Below are positions 41,590 through 50,990 of a stretch of 64,000 nucleotides of DNA, in pieces. The DNA comes from Serratia silvae (lineage in GTDB: Bacteria > Pseudomonadota > Gammaproteobacteria > Enterobacterales > Enterobacteriaceae), in assembly GCF_023282985.1 (NCBI RefSeq), contig NZ_JAGQDC010000001.1, forward strand, positions 310,001-374,000, written 5' to 3'. A program made the position numbers and the translations under genes. Position 1 is the first letter of the stretch. Each line of letters opens with the position of its first letter. The notes under the pieces are model-generated. The model was not told the origin of the DNA. It ran no database searches and saw only the letters and a list, made by a program, of their open reading frames with translations.

Positions 41590-42315
41590 ATGAATATCAA
41601 TGATATTAAATGCCTTTTTGGTATTTTACTTTGTGCTATTTTTTCTGGCGGCGCACTAGCTAATATGAATATTTACCCAATGAATGTTGAGCTCGGCGAA
41701 ACGGGCGCGACTCAAATAAAGGTGATGTCGCAAAGCGACGCGGTGCAATTTGTCAAAGTGACGGAAAAGCAAATCATCAACCCCGGGACACCACAAGAAA
41801 AAGAAGTGAGCGTTGAGGGGTTTGCTAAAAACTCGCTGGTGATCACGCCACAAAAACTGGCCATTTCCGCCGGTAGCCAACGGCTGGTACGGCTGGTGGC
41901 CGTGGAATTACCGGAAAAGGAAACCACCTGGCGGGTCTATTTTGAGGGTGTGCCAGAGCTAGACGATAGCGCCGCTGCTGCCAGCCCGCAGACCCCCTCT
42001 ACCAAAGTAGGTATCAGCCTGGTGTGGGGCGCGCTGGTTCACGTTGCACCCAAAAAGGCGGTTGCCAGCCTTCGGTTGGATGCCCAGCGCGGCCTGGTGA
42101 TTAACGACGGCACGCTGCGTATCCCGCTGCGCGAGATCGGGGTTTGTGATCTGGCCGGTGCTTGCCAGTGGAAAAAAGAAATGAACACGATCTACCCTGG
42201 TACCGAACTTAAAGTGCCTTCGCTGATTGCGCGGCCAGGCAAGAAATATAAAGCCCGATATTATCACTGGCTCAAAAAAGCCATCGAAGAGATTGATTTG
42301 CCTGTAAATAGTTAA
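41590..42315 (+). CDS. Fimbrial chaperone of operon 2 (alpha/CS1 class, CfaA/CooB-like)
   Basis: A 241-residue periplasmic chaperone for class 5 pili. I start at the ATG 41590 (signal peptide MNINDIKCLFGILLCAIFSGGALA); the in-frame start at 41548 adds a non-signal extension. The sequence departs from the PapD type: MNVELGETGATQIKVMSQSD, VTEKQIINPGTPQEKE and ITPQKLAISAGSQRLVRLV are characteristic of CS1-class chaperones, which lack the classic LPxDRES motif. The C-terminal domain ends KARYYHWLKKAIEEIDL. Gene order chaperone-pilin-usher-tip is that of cfaABCE. Confidence 0.88.
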   Translation: MNINDIKCLFGILLCAIFSGGALANMNIYPMNVELGETGATQIKVMSQSDAVQFVKVTEKQIINPGTPQEKEVSVEGFAKNSLVITPQKLAISAGSQRLVRLVAVELPEKETTWRVYFEGVPELDDSAAAASPQTPSTKVGISLVWGALVHVAPKKAVASLRLDAQRGLVINDGTLRIPLREIGVCDLAGACQWKKEMNTIYPGTELKVPSLIARPGKKYKARYYHWLKKAIEEIDLPVNS

Positions 42316-42392
42316 TCATAGCCAAATCATTGACCCTATTTTTATGGGGTGAGTAAAGCCGGACGTTATCTGAAAATAAATATGGAGATTTT

Positions 42393-42890
42393 ATGAAAAA
42401 GTTGATTAAACCACTGCTGATCGTTTCAATCATGGCAACAGCATTCGCCACTCAGGCTGTACAAAAAGATATTACCGTCAACGCCAGCGTGGATGCGACT
42501 ATCGATATGACGCAGCCTGATAACACGGCTTTGCCAAGCAGTATCAATATGCAGTACATGCCGGGCAAAGGCCTGACGCCTTTTAACCTGAATACCAAGA
42601 TCTGGTCTAACAGCGATAAATCTGGTGTCAACGTACGTCTGGTGAGAGAGGCGAGCCTGGCCGATATCAATGGTGCCAACAAAATCCCTCTGACCGTTAG
42701 CCTGGGTGGCAAAACGCTGAGCCTGACCAACACGCTGCTGGATTCGGCAACCCTGTTCCCTGCGGGTGTTGAGAAAGGTTCAGACGTGCTGCCACTGCGC
42801 TTTGCGCAGACCACTCAGGGCGTTGTTGCCACCGGGACTTACAGCGGCATCGTTAGCCTGGTGCTGACCCAGGCAACCGCTACGCCTTAA
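42393..42890 (+). CDS. Major fimbrial subunit of operon 2 (CS1-type pilin)
   Basis: A 165-residue pilin. The signal peptide (to about residue 22, AFATQA) leads into mature VQKDITVNASVDATIDMTQPDNTALPSS. The VEKxITV-like N-terminus and the absence of cysteines are hallmarks of CS1/CFA-I/Cbl alpha-fimbrial subunits. Other matches are MQYMPGKGLTPFNLNTKIWSN and the C-terminal YSGIVSLVLTQ. A GGAGATTTT site precedes the ATG. It is the most abundant subunit, and a hairpin follows the gene. Confidence 0.9.
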   Translation: MKKLIKPLLIVSIMATAFATQAVQKDITVNASVDATIDMTQPDNTALPSSINMQYMPGKGLTPFNLNTKIWSNSDKSGVNVRLVREASLADINGANKIPLTVSLGGKTLSLTNTLLDSATLFPAGVEKGSDVLPLRFAQTTQGVVATGTYSGIVSLVLTQATATP

Positions 42891-42920
42891 GGCTGTTAGC
42901 GAGGTTGGGCTTTATGCTTT

Positions 42921-42939
42921 ATGGGGCCTTTGGCCCCAT
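42921..42939 (+). terminator. Hairpin between pilin and usher of operon 2
   Basis: ATGGGGCC (42921-42928) and GGCCCCAT (42932-42939) pair perfectly around TTT, 31 bases after the pilin stop. Probably limits read-through so that pilin is in excess. Confidence 0.65.
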
Positions 42940-42958
42940 TGTTATCCAGGGATGAACG

Positions 42959-45667
42959 ATGGTTTTTCACGGTAAGCTGGCTACAGGATTGTTGGTGGGC
43001 CTTATGACCATTCATCACAACTCATTGGCTTTACCGCAGGTCCCCCCGGGTTTTGAAGAGTTGGCACATGGGCAACAACTTTGGGTCGACGTCTACCTCT
43101 ATGGGCAATCTCTTGGGCTTTATGAAGCCAATATCAATCTGCAGCAGGTTGTTTTCATAAAGCCAATAGAGCTGAGTATGGCTGTAAAACAGCAGTTCAA
43201 CGACGACCCCGCGCTTGGCGCACTGCTGGCTTCTGCGTTGGGGCAGGCGCTGGAGCGTAACGGCAATCTGGCCTGTAGCAGCAACGGTAATGCGCCGAGC
43301 TGTGACTATCTGGAAACCCAGACGGTCGGCATCATCTATGACGAAAATAATGCCCGCGTTAATCTGTTCCTTGACCGCCAGTATTTACCGCAAAAGGCTG
43401 CCGGTAGCAGTTTCTATCAGGCTACGGCGGAAAGTGAAAATGCGCTGGTGCATCAGCAGAACCTGAACTTTGTGGCCGATGAACTATTCCAGTCTTTGTC
43501 TATGCAGGGTAATGGTTCATTAGGCGTGACAGAAAACGGCTACCTCAATACCGACTGGACCTATCAGGGGCAGCGCTATCGCCAGGCCAGCCATCAGCAG
43601 ATCGACGTGAATAACGCCTATTTTCGCCAGGACCTGTGGAAACGCCTCTATTTGCAAGGCGGCATGATGGACTCGCGCGATATCTTCAGCAACACCGGGG
43701 GTAATATCAATCTGAACCAGTTGCCGATCAGGAAAATCCGTGGGCTGCGTACAGGCTCGACCATGGCCTGGATCAATCAGGCACAAGTTTCCAAGGGAAC
43801 CCCGGTATCGGTGTTCCTATCGCGTAATGCGCGTATCGATGCCTATCGCGACGGGCAGCTATTGTCCTCTTTTTACCTGAATGCGGGCGCACAGGAGCTG
43901 GATACGCGCACGTTCCCCAACGGTAGCTATACCGTGACGCTGCGTGTCTATGAAGATAACCAACTGGTCAGGACGGAAACCGTTCCTTATACCAATATTG
44001 GTGTGGCCCCGTTGAATACTTTTCAGTGGTTCTTGCAGACCGGGCTTGAGGATGATAGCGACGCTCAGCGTACGGACGGTAACCGGCGTGTGGTGCAAGG
44101 CGGGTTGCGCCTGCCGCTGACCGATATGTTGTCGCTGACGGCGGGGGCTACGCTATTGAGCAAGGTTCACTATTGGGAAGGTGCGGCAGACTGGAGCCAC
44201 GGCTTTAACACCGGCCCGCTGGACGGGATATTGACCGCACGCGCCAGCTACCTCACCGGTAGTGACGGTGCACGGGGTAATGTCCAGCAGCTTAATTATA
44301 ACGACGGCTTTTCCCTGAGTTTTTACCGTTCGGCCATGTCGGCAGCGGACTGCAACACTCAGGGGGAGAGCGTCAACTTTAGCGGCTGTTACCAGAGCGC
44401 CAACCTGATGCTTTCGGTTCCCTTTGAGCAGTGGTTCGCCAACGTTGGTTACTCGGTTAACAGCAACGAAGGGCGATACCGTTATCGCAGAGAACTGCCC
44501 GACAATGATGGACACCGTCAAGAGGGGGCGCCCTGGGAACAGGTTTATGCCACGAGTTCGCGTAGCCACACCTGGCAGCTTGGCGTTAGCCGTTCCTTTA
44601 CGGTGAGCGATATTAACGTGAATACCGGCCTCAGCGCATTTATGCGCAATGATAGCGGCCAGCAAGGCACCGACAAAGGGGGATATTTCACCGTCAGCCT
44701 CTCGTTCTCTGGGCGCAGCGGTGGTCGTGCCAGCAACAGCAATACCTCCCTGGGGGCCAGCTATCAGGATAGCCAGCGCGGAAAAGGGCAATTCAGCTAT
44801 AACGCCAACTACAGCCGTTATACCGACGAGAGTGGGCAAAACGAGCTTGGCGCTTCGCTCTATGGTGTTAACAGCCAGACCTTGAACGCCTCAACCTACG
44901 CGAGAGCCAGTGGGCAGTACGGTAACGGCAGCCTTGCTCTCAGTGATGCGTATGACAAGGCTGACAACCGGCACCGGGTTAGCGGCAGCGGCAGCTATAG
45001 CTCCTCACTGTTGGTCGATCGTACCGGACTGTATTGGGGGCGTTGGGGGGATGGCCGTCCAGCCTCTGCGATTACGGTCGGGGTGGACAGCGTGGCAGAA
45101 AACCGCGCCGCGCTGGTTAACGTGTCGATAGATGGTGTTGGCCAGACGGACGTGCGTAGCCACAGTCGGGCGCTGTTTACCGTGCCCGGCTATCAGCCAA
45201 CCACTTTCGATATCAATGAGTCGCTTACTGCGCCGGTCGGTATCAGCAGCGAAATTCGCCGTGGGGCGGGAACGCGTACCGCGTTTATGGTGCCGGGTAA
45301 GGTATTGCGCCGGGATATCGAGGTGAACTCGCGCTACACCTGGCTGGGAAAAATGCTTGATGAGCAGGGCAAACCGTTGGTTGACGGTATTCCCCTTAAC
45401 GTCCTCTCCTGGACGCCGTTGGGCGAGGGCGGTTTTAGCCTGGAGACCGTCAGGTTGGTGAAGCAACTGTATCTGCTGCGTGGAGCGGAGTTCTACCAGT
45501 GCGCAATGACGGTTCAGGCGGTACGTGACGTGGTGCGCTATGTGGGTATTACGCGCTGTACCGGGGTTACGATGGCCAATATACCGCCAGCCGAGCAGAA
45601 GCAGGCACAACTGATGGTAATCAGGCAGGGCCAGGCTGCCATACCAACGGCAATGAAAACGAATTAG
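42959..45667 (+). CDS. Outer-membrane usher of operon 2 (CfaC/CooC-like)
   Basis: A 902-residue usher of the alpha class. The signal region is MVFHGKLATGLLVGLMTIHHNSLAL; then PQVPPGFEELAHGQQLWVDVYLYGQSLGL, which differs from the FimD N-terminus but matches CS1-class ushers. Barrel motifs are YLNTDWTYQGQRYRQ, GLRTGSTMAWINQ and the region TVTLRVYEDNQLV; the C-terminus is cysteine-containing (FYQCAMTVQ, ITRCTGVT). AGGG precedes the ATG by 8 bases. It is 10 bases ahead of the tip gene. Confidence 0.92.
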   Translation: MVFHGKLATGLLVGLMTIHHNSLALPQVPPGFEELAHGQQLWVDVYLYGQSLGLYEANINLQQVVFIKPIELSMAVKQQFNDDPALGALLASALGQALERNGNLACSSNGNAPSCDYLETQTVGIIYDENNARVNLFLDRQYLPQKAAGSSFYQATAESENALVHQQNLNFVADELFQSLSMQGNGSLGVTENGYLNTDWTYQGQRYRQASHQQIDVNNAYFRQDLWKRLYLQGGMMDSRDIFSNTGGNINLNQLPIRKIRGLRTGSTMAWINQAQVSKGTPVSVFLSRNARIDAYRDGQLLSSFYLNAGAQELDTRTFPNGSYTVTLRVYEDNQLVRTETVPYTNIGVAPLNTFQWFLQTGLEDDSDAQRTDGNRRVVQGGLRLPLTDMLSLTAGATLLSKVHYWEGAADWSHGFNTGPLDGILTARASYLTGSDGARGNVQQLNYNDGFSLSFYRSAMSAADCNTQGESVNFSGCYQSANLMLSVPFEQWFANVGYSVNSNEGRYRYRRELPDNDGHRQEGAPWEQVYATSSRSHTWQLGVSRSFTVSDINVNTGLSAFMRNDSGQQGTDKGGYFTVSLSFSGRSGGRASNSNTSLGASYQDSQRGKGQFSYNANYSRYTDESGQNELGASLYGVNSQTLNASTYARASGQYGNGSLALSDAYDKADNRHRVSGSGSYSSSLLVDRTGLYWGRWGDGRPASAITVGVDSVAENRAALVNVSIDGVGQTDVRSHSRALFTVPGYQPTTFDINESLTAPVGISSEIRRGAGTRTAFMVPGKVLRRDIEVNSRYTWLGKMLDEQGKPLVDGIPLNVLSWTPLGEGGFSLETVRLVKQLYLLRGAEFYQCAMTVQAVRDVVRYVGITRCTGVTMANIPPAEQKQAQLMVIRQGQAAIPTAMKTN

Positions 45668-45677
45668 GTGATGCACT

Positions 45678-46874
45678 ATGCGATTAACAATAAGCGGTCG
45701 TTTTAAATTTATCATCGAAGGGGGCATGAACCCCTTTATCCTGTGTGGTTTGCTTTTCGGGGCTGTTTTACCGCGGGTACACAGTGCCTCCGTTGCTCCT
45801 CAGCCACAGAACACCGTGATGAATGTGACCCTTGATCGTATGGGTTTGCCGAAGGAACTCTTTATCTGGAATGACGTATTTGGTGGCAGTACGGACATTG
45901 GCGTTTGCACTACGTTGATTACTAGTGATAGTTGCAAAGATCAAGATTTCGTCAACTCGCTGGTCTGCTTGCCCGGCAACAATGAACTCATTGGTTCTTG
46001 CCCCACAAGTTTGTTTTGGCCATCAAGTAACAAGACGGCCAACGCCCGGCTGACGCTGCGTTTCACTCATACTAACGGGCAGACTAAGGACTTGGATATC
46101 CGCTCGATTAAAACGACGGGAACCTGGCCCTCCTGGATACCTGATGCTCCTTTATACAGTGGAGGATTCAGCACTTCGATTCTCTCGTCAGAGTTGAAAA
46201 AACTGTCCATTCCCGGCATCTGGCGTGCCCAACTCATTATGATGGTAAAAGCCTGGGATGATTGTTCTACCGCGAGTACGGATGGTTGTCCTGGCAATTT
46301 GCGCGCCTTCTGGCAAGCTGATATTACTCTTAACGTGACGGACAAGAGTAATCAGCAGATTTATCTACCCGCTTTTCCGACTTCGGCACCGGTGATTAAC
46401 CTGAACCTGAATACTCGCCCAGGAGCGGGTGGCGGCAAGACCGTCAGCGGCAGTACTAGCCTGGATATGTGCCTTTACGACGGTAACGACTCGGCTAGCA
46501 ACCGTATTAATCTGTTGTTACAGGATGAAGGGGTCACGGCAGCGGGACGCCCCGCCGGGCAGTTCTCCATTTATCGCCGCGGGGGGGATAAATCGAAGGC
46601 TGGCGATAGGCTGGATTATCAGGTCAGCGTAATCAATCCGACTACCGGGGCGGCCCAGCGGCTTGCCAACGGCACAGAAATCATCTGGAGCGACACTAAC
46701 AAGCGCAATATCCAGCGCCAGGTGATATTACCCGGTGTCAGCAAGCCAGCTCTCTGTGTGCCTGCTCCGCTGACGTTGACGACGCCAGCATTCTCTTTGT
46801 CAGACAAAACGTCGGGGGATTATACCGGCACGCTACGTATTATCTATATGCCCTCCACTAAGACGGCCCAATAG
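45678..46874 (+). CDS. Tip adhesin/minor subunit of operon 2 (CfaE/CooD-like)
   Basis: A 398-residue protein, last in the operon as in cfaABCE and cooBACD. The ATG at 45678 has AGGTGA 7 bases upstream; an internal ATG at 45726 (after GGGGG) would begin a cleaner signal peptide (MNPFILCGLLFGAVLPRVHSA) and is a good alternative. The N-terminal half is the presumed adhesin domain with cysteine pairs (VCTTLITSDSCKDQ, VCLPGNNELIGSC, DDCSTASTDGC); the C-terminal half (about 235 on, SAPVINLNLNTRPGAGG...LDMCLYDG) is the pilin-like donor-strand domain. Receptor unknown. Confidence 0.85.
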   Translation: MRLTISGRFKFIIEGGMNPFILCGLLFGAVLPRVHSASVAPQPQNTVMNVTLDRMGLPKELFIWNDVFGGSTDIGVCTTLITSDSCKDQDFVNSLVCLPGNNELIGSCPTSLFWPSSNKTANARLTLRFTHTNGQTKDLDIRSIKTTGTWPSWIPDAPLYSGGFSTSILSSELKKLSIPGIWRAQLIMMVKAWDDCSTASTDGCPGNLRAFWQADITLNVTDKSNQQIYLPAFPTSAPVINLNLNTRPGAGGGKTVSGSTSLDMCLYDGNDSASNRINLLLQDEGVTAAGRPAGQFSIYRRGGDKSKAGDRLDYQVSVINPTTGAAQRLANGTEIIWSDTNKRNIQRQVILPGVSKPALCVPAPLTLTTPAFSLSDKTSGDYTGTLRIIYMPSTKTAQ

Positions 46875-47172
46875 TCTGTTGGCGAAGTCTTTGTTCTTCT
46901 ACCAACCCCAGGTAACTAATCCCGGCCCCTTTGCTGAGTGCCCCGTTTGCCACTGATGACGGTTGAATTGTATAGTAGATCGCGTAGCTGGCCGTTTTGG
47001 CCAATACTATCAGCAACAGCGGGGCAAACCTTGCTGTGTCTCGCTAGTCAGAATGCGTAAAACGGCAGGTTGGGCTTACTATTGAAAATATCATTAAAAA
47101 CAGATAGATGTAAAAAAATAGGGCCACATCCTCGTTTTATCGCTTTCAGTAAGAAAGTCGTTTAAATTCAAT
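46875..47172. other. Spacer between fimbrial operon 2 and surE
   Basis: 298 bases. It holds a small GGCC-GGCC hairpin (near 47000-47015) and an A-rich stretch before surE. No gene or clear promoter is seen. It must contain the surE promoter now that truD is far away. Confidence 0.35.
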
Positions 47173-47934
47173 ATGAGAATACTACTGAGCAACGACGACG
47201 GCGTTAGCGCCCCTGGTATCCAGGTGTTGGCGGCGGCGTTGCGTGAATTCGCCGAAGTGCAGGTGGTGGCCCCCGATCGTAACCGCAGTGGTTCTTCCAA
47301 CGCGTTGACGCTGGAGTCACCGCTGCGTACGCTGACGTTGCCCAACGGCGATATCGCCGTGCAGCAGGGCACCCCGACGGACTGTGTCTATCTTGGCGTT
47401 AACCAACTGATGCAGCCAGCACCGGAGATCGTGGTGTCCGGTATCAACGCCGGGCCAAACCTCGGTGATGACGTTATCTATTCCGGCACGGTGGCCGCCG
47501 CAATGGAAGGCCGCCATCTGGGGCTGCCCGCGTTGGCCGTGTCGCTCAATGGCCATCAGCATTATGATACTGCGGCGGTAGTTACCTGCCGTATATTGCG
47601 CGCGTTGCAACAAGAACCGCTGCGTACCGGTAAAATCCTTAATATCAATGTCCCAGATTTGCCGTTGGCGGAAATTAAAGGGATACGTGTGACCCGCTGT
47701 GGCAGCCGGCATCCCGCCGATAAAGTCTTTAGCCAACAGGATCCGCGTGGTCAGACGCTGTATTGGATCGGGCCGCCGGGTGATAAATTCGATGTTGGCC
47801 CAGATACGGATTTTGCCGCCGTGGAGCAGGGCTATGTATCGGTCACGCCATTGCAGGTGGATTTGACCGCTTACGGGGCGCAAGATGTGCTATCCACATG
47901 GTTAACCAAAGCAGAGGTTAGCGGGGAATGGTGA
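47173..47934 (+). CDS. surE: 5'/3'-nucleotidase SurE
   Basis: SurE dephosphorylates nucleoside monophosphates and short polyphosphates under stress. The 253-residue protein (E. coli length) has the metal site at its very start, [16 protein letters not shown] (Asp8, Asp9), and the phosphate-binding [11 protein letters not shown] and [25 protein letters not shown]. It overlaps pcm by 7 bases. surE-pcm-nlpD-rpoS is the standard stationary-phase cluster. Confidence 0.97.
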   Translation: MRILLSNDDGVSAPGIQVLAAALREFAEVQVVAPDRNRSGSSNALTLESPLRTLTLPNGDIAVQQGTPTDCVYLGVNQLMQPAPEIVVSGINAGPNLGDDVIYSGTVAAAMEGRHLGLPALAVSLNGHQHYDTAAVVTCRILRALQQEPLRTGKILNINVPDLPLAEIKGIRVTRCGSRHPADKVFSQQDPRGQTLYWIGPPGDKFDVGPDTDFAAVEQGYVSVTPLQVDLTAYGAQDVLSTWLTKAEVSGEW

Positions 47935-48554
47935 ACAAACGCATACAAACGCTGCTGGTACAGCTACGCCAGCAGGGGATCAGGGACGAACGGCTGCTCA
48001 AGGCAATCGAGAACGTACCGCGTGAGTGTTTTGTTGATGAAGCTTTAGCCCATAAAGCCTATGAGAACACGGCTCTGCCGATTGGTTCGGGGCAGACGAT
48101 TTCTCAGCCTTATATGGTGGCGCGCATGACAGAGCTGCTGAACCTGCAGCCCACCTCACGCGTGCTGGAGATCGGCACCGGTTCGGGTTATCAGACCGCG
48201 ATCCTGGCGCATATGGTGCAGCACGTCTGCTCAGTTGAACGTATCAAAGGGCTACAGTGGCAGGCAAAGCGCCGCCTCAAGCAGCTTGACCTGCACAATG
48301 TCTCGACTCGCCATGGCGACGGTTGGCAAGGCTGGGTCGCGCGCGGGCCATTTGATGCGATCATTGTGACGGCCGCGCCACCGGAGATCCCGCAGGCATT
48401 GATGCAGCAATTGGACGATGGCGGCATTCTGGTGTTGCCGGTGGGCGAACAGGCCCAGGTTTTGCAATGCATTCAGCGGCGGGGCGGTGAGTTTTCCATC
48501 GATACCGTTGAAGCGGTGCGATTTGTTCCCTTGGTCAAGGGCGAGCTGGCTTAG
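47928..48554 (+). CDS. pcm: Protein-L-isoaspartate O-methyltransferase
   Basis: Pcm uses SAM to repair isoaspartyl residues in aged proteins. The 208-residue protein shows the PCMT substrate segment [32 protein letters not shown] and the SAM-binding loop [16 protein letters not shown]. It is translationally coupled to surE. Downstream 250 bases separate it from nlpD. Confidence 0.97.
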   Translation: MVNKRIQTLLVQLRQQGIRDERLLKAIENVPRECFVDEALAHKAYENTALPIGSGQTISQPYMVARMTELLNLQPTSRVLEIGTGSGYQTAILAHMVQHVCSVERIKGLQWQAKRRLKQLDLHNVSTRHGDGWQGWVARGPFDAIIVTAAPPEIPQALMQQLDDGGILVLPVGEQAQVLQCIQRRGGEFSIDTVEAVRFVPLVKGELA

Positions 48555-48621
48555 CGTATGCAGAGCAATGTGACGGATAAATAAGTTGAATAATATTAAT
48601 TTTCACTAGAATTGTTCCACT

Positions 48622-48741
48622 ATGTCGTTGTCTTATGGCGTGATCGCGTCAATGTCGCTAGCATTGGCACCACGGTTTTTAGCTCCCTGGTGGGTGATCT
48701 TCTGGTTTTCAGGGATCGGCCGGGGAATCCTTGCGTTGTAG
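48622..48741 (+). CDS. Possible 39-residue hydrophobic small protein between pcm and nlpD
   Basis: An ATG frame of 39 codons (MSLSYGVIASMSLALAPRFL onward, ending GRGILAL) that is largely hydrophobic and could span a membrane once or twice. It lacks a clear Shine-Dalgarno and I do not recognise it. It may equally be a relic of a longer membrane protein or chance. The rest of 48555-48802 is leader of nlpD. Confidence 0.25.
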   Translation: MSLSYGVIASMSLALAPRFLAPWWVIFWFSGIGRGILAL

Positions 48742-48802
48742 AACGATAAAGCTCGGCTACGATGTATAAGGTATTTTTTGATATTGCTGTCATGGGGGAA
48801 GC

Positions 48803-49798
48803 ATGAGCACGGGAAGCCCAATGAGTTCTTTACGCCGAGTTGCGGTGTGTACGATGTTAAGTTTGTGGTTAGTTGGCTGTTCGGATAAAAATTCCACCTC
48901 GGCACCTATCAGCAGTGTCGGTAGTGGTGGAGCCGCCGCATCGGCCAACGCCGGTGGCGGCAACGCATCACAGGGGCGTATGGTTTACAACCGTAGCTAT
49001 AACTCGATCCCCAAAGGGAGCTACAGCGGTGGTAGCACCTATACCGTCAAACGTGGCGACACGCTGTTCTATATTGCCTGGATCACCGGCAACGATTTCC
49101 GCGATCTGGCCCAGCGCAACAATATTCCACAGCCGTACAGCCTGGAAGTCGGCCAAACCCTGCAACTGGGTAGCGGTTCTGCCAACGGTGGTGGGATGTT
49201 AGCTGGCGGTAATGGTACGGTGTCAAAACCGCCTTCGACGAGCCAGATACAAACTGCAACGGTTGATTCTCAATCAACGAACGCGTATTCTGATAACTCG
49301 AGTAAACAGAATGTAGGTAAAATGTTACCTGCATCAGGAGCCGTTGTGGCAGGCTCAGTCGCCGCTCCTGTTACCGCGCCAGCCGCTACGCCACCAGCGA
49401 GCAGCACCGTCAGCAACAGCGCCCCAGTTAGCACCTGGAAATGGCCAACTGACGGTAAGATCATCGATAACTTCTCCTCATCGGAAGGTGGGAACAAAGG
49501 TATCGATATCTCTGGTTCCCGTGGGCAGCCTATTGTTGCTACCGCCGATGGCCGTGTAGTGTACGCAGGCAACGCTTTGCGGGGTTACGGTAATCTAATC
49601 ATCATCAAGCACAATGATGATTACTTGAGTGCCTACGCCCATAACGACACCATGCTGGTCCGGGAACAACAAGAAGTTAAGGCGGGGCAGAAAATAGCAA
49701 CGATGGGAAGCACCGGAACCAGTTCAGTACGTTTGCATTTCGAGATTCGTTACAAGGGGAAATCCGTAAACCCGCTGCGTTATCTTCCGCAGCGATAG
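48803..49798 (+). CDS. nlpD: Murein hydrolase activator NlpD
   Basis: NlpD is an outer-membrane lipoprotein that activates AmiC for septal peptidoglycan splitting. The lipobox is SLWLVGC with Cys26. A LysM domain ([19 protein letters not shown]...) sits near residues 75-120, a Ser/Ala/Pro-rich linker follows, and the C-terminal LytM/M23-like domain begins [12 protein letters not shown] and ends [12 protein letters not shown]. As in E. coli NlpD the LytM domain lacks full catalytic residues (family knowledge). The main rpoS promoter is expected inside this gene. Confidence 0.96.
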   Translation: MSTGSPMSSLRRVAVCTMLSLWLVGCSDKNSTSAPISSVGSGGAAASANAGGGNASQGRMVYNRSYNSIPKGSYSGGSTYTVKRGDTLFYIAWITGNDFRDLAQRNNIPQPYSLEVGQTLQLGSGSANGGGMLAGGNGTVSKPPSTSQIQTATVDSQSTNAYSDNSSKQNVGKMLPASGAVVAGSVAAPVTAPAATPPASSTVSNSAPVSTWKWPTDGKIIDNFSSSEGGNKGIDISGSRGQPIVATADGRVVYAGNALRGYGNLIIIKHNDDYLSAYAHNDTMLVREQQEVKAGQKIATMGSTGTSSVRLHFEIRYKGKSVNPLRYLPQR

Positions 49799-49854
49799 AT
49801 TGGGCAGAATGCGCTGTATTCTGCTCGCGCGGTATCACGGGTAGGAGCCGCTTT
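49680..49854 (+). promoter_or_regulatory. rpoS mRNA leader (small-RNA and Hfq control region)
   Basis: The end of nlpD and 56 bases beyond form the 3' part of the rpoS leader. GTATCACGGGTAGGAG just before the ATG matches the E. coli ribosome-site region that is masked in the leader hairpin and opened by DsrA, RprA or ArcZ. I infer the same control here; the full leader begins further up inside nlpD. Confidence 0.5.
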
Positions 49855-50853
49855 ATGAGCCAAAATACGCTGAAAGTTAACGAGTTACATGACGATGCAG
49901 ATTTCGATGAGAACGCCATGGAGGCTGAGTCATTCGATGAAAAAGCGCAGGTAGAAGAAGAGACCAGCGAGAATGACTTGGCGGAAGACGAACTGTTGTC
50001 TCAAGGTGTTACCCAACGCGTATTGGATGCAACGCAGCTCTATCTGGGCGAAATCGGTTACTCCCCTCTGCTGACCGCAGAGGAAGAAGTTTATTTTGCG
50101 CGGCGTGCACTGCGCGGAGACGTGCCGTCCCGCCGCCGCATGATAGAAAGTAACCTGAGGCTGGTAGTGAAAATTGCCCGTCGTTATAGCAATCGCGGCC
50201 TGGCGCTGCTGGATTTGATCGAAGAGGGCAACCTTGGTCTGATCCGTGCGGTGGAAAAGTTTGACCCAGAGCGCGGTTTCCGTTTTTCCACCTATGCGAC
50301 CTGGTGGATCCGCCAGACGATTGAACGGGCGATCATGAATCAAACCCGGACGATTCGTTTGCCGATCCATATCGTCAAAGAGCTGAATGTTTACTTGCGC
50401 ACCGCGCGTGAGCTTTCTCACAAACTGGATCATGAGCCCAGCGCTGAAGAGATTGCGGAGCAACTCGACAAACCGGTTGATGACGTCAGCCGTATGCTGC
50501 GCCTGAACGAACGTATCACGTCTGTTGATACGCCGTTGGGTGGGGATTCAGAGAAAGCTTTGTTGGACATTCTGACCGACGAGAAAGACAACGGGCCTGA
50601 AGACACCACGCAAGACGATGATATGAAACAGAGCATCGTCAAATGGTTGTTCGAATTGAACGCCAAACAGCGTGAAGTGTTGGCTCGCCGTTTCGGCCTG
50701 TTAGGCTATGAAGCGGCTACGCTGGAAGATGTTGGCCGTGAGATTGGTCTGACACGTGAGCGTGTTCGTCAGATCCAGGTAGAAGGCTTACGCCGCCTGC
50801 GTGAAATTCTGCAAATGCAGGGCCTGAGTATTGAGGCACTGTTCCGCGAATAA
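49855..50853 (+). CDS. rpoS: RNA polymerase sigma factor RpoS (sigma-38)
   Basis: The general stress and stationary-phase sigma factor. The 332-residue protein (E. coli 330) has region 1.2 ([26 protein letters not shown]), region 2 ([33 protein letters not shown] and [17 protein letters not shown], the -10 binding helix), region 3 ([18 protein letters not shown]) and region 4 with the -35 HTH ([19 protein letters not shown]). The acidic N-terminus is complete and there is no premature stop, unlike many laboratory rpoS alleles. A strong terminator follows. Confidence 0.98.
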   Translation: MSQNTLKVNELHDDADFDENAMEAESFDEKAQVEEETSENDLAEDELLSQGVTQRVLDATQLYLGEIGYSPLLTAEEEVYFARRALRGDVPSRRRMIESNLRLVVKIARRYSNRGLALLDLIEEGNLGLIRAVEKFDPERGFRFSTYATWWIRQTIERAIMNQTRTIRLPIHIVKELNVYLRTARELSHKLDHEPSAEEIAEQLDKPVDDVSRMLRLNERITSVDTPLGGDSEKALLDILTDEKDNGPEDTTQDDDMKQSIVKWLFELNAKQREVLARRFGLLGYEAATLEDVGREIGLTRERVRQIQVEGLRRLREILQMQGLSIEALFRE

Positions 50854-50875
50854 AACGCGTTATAGCGATAAAATA

Positions 50876-50912
50876 AAAACGGTGGGCATTGATGATGCTC
50901 ACCGTTTTTTTA
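50876..50912 (+). terminator. Intrinsic terminator of rpoS
   Basis: AAAACGGTGGGCAT (50876-50889) and ATGCTCACCGTTTT (50894-50907) pair with one wobble, followed by seven T in total. A standard rho-independent terminator. Confidence 0.92.
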
Positions 50913-50990
50913 TGCCTGCGATTTGCTGTGATTTACCGTTATTTGAGGTAGAACTTCGTCGCTATGCTCTGCCGTCCGGTCAAAGAAGCG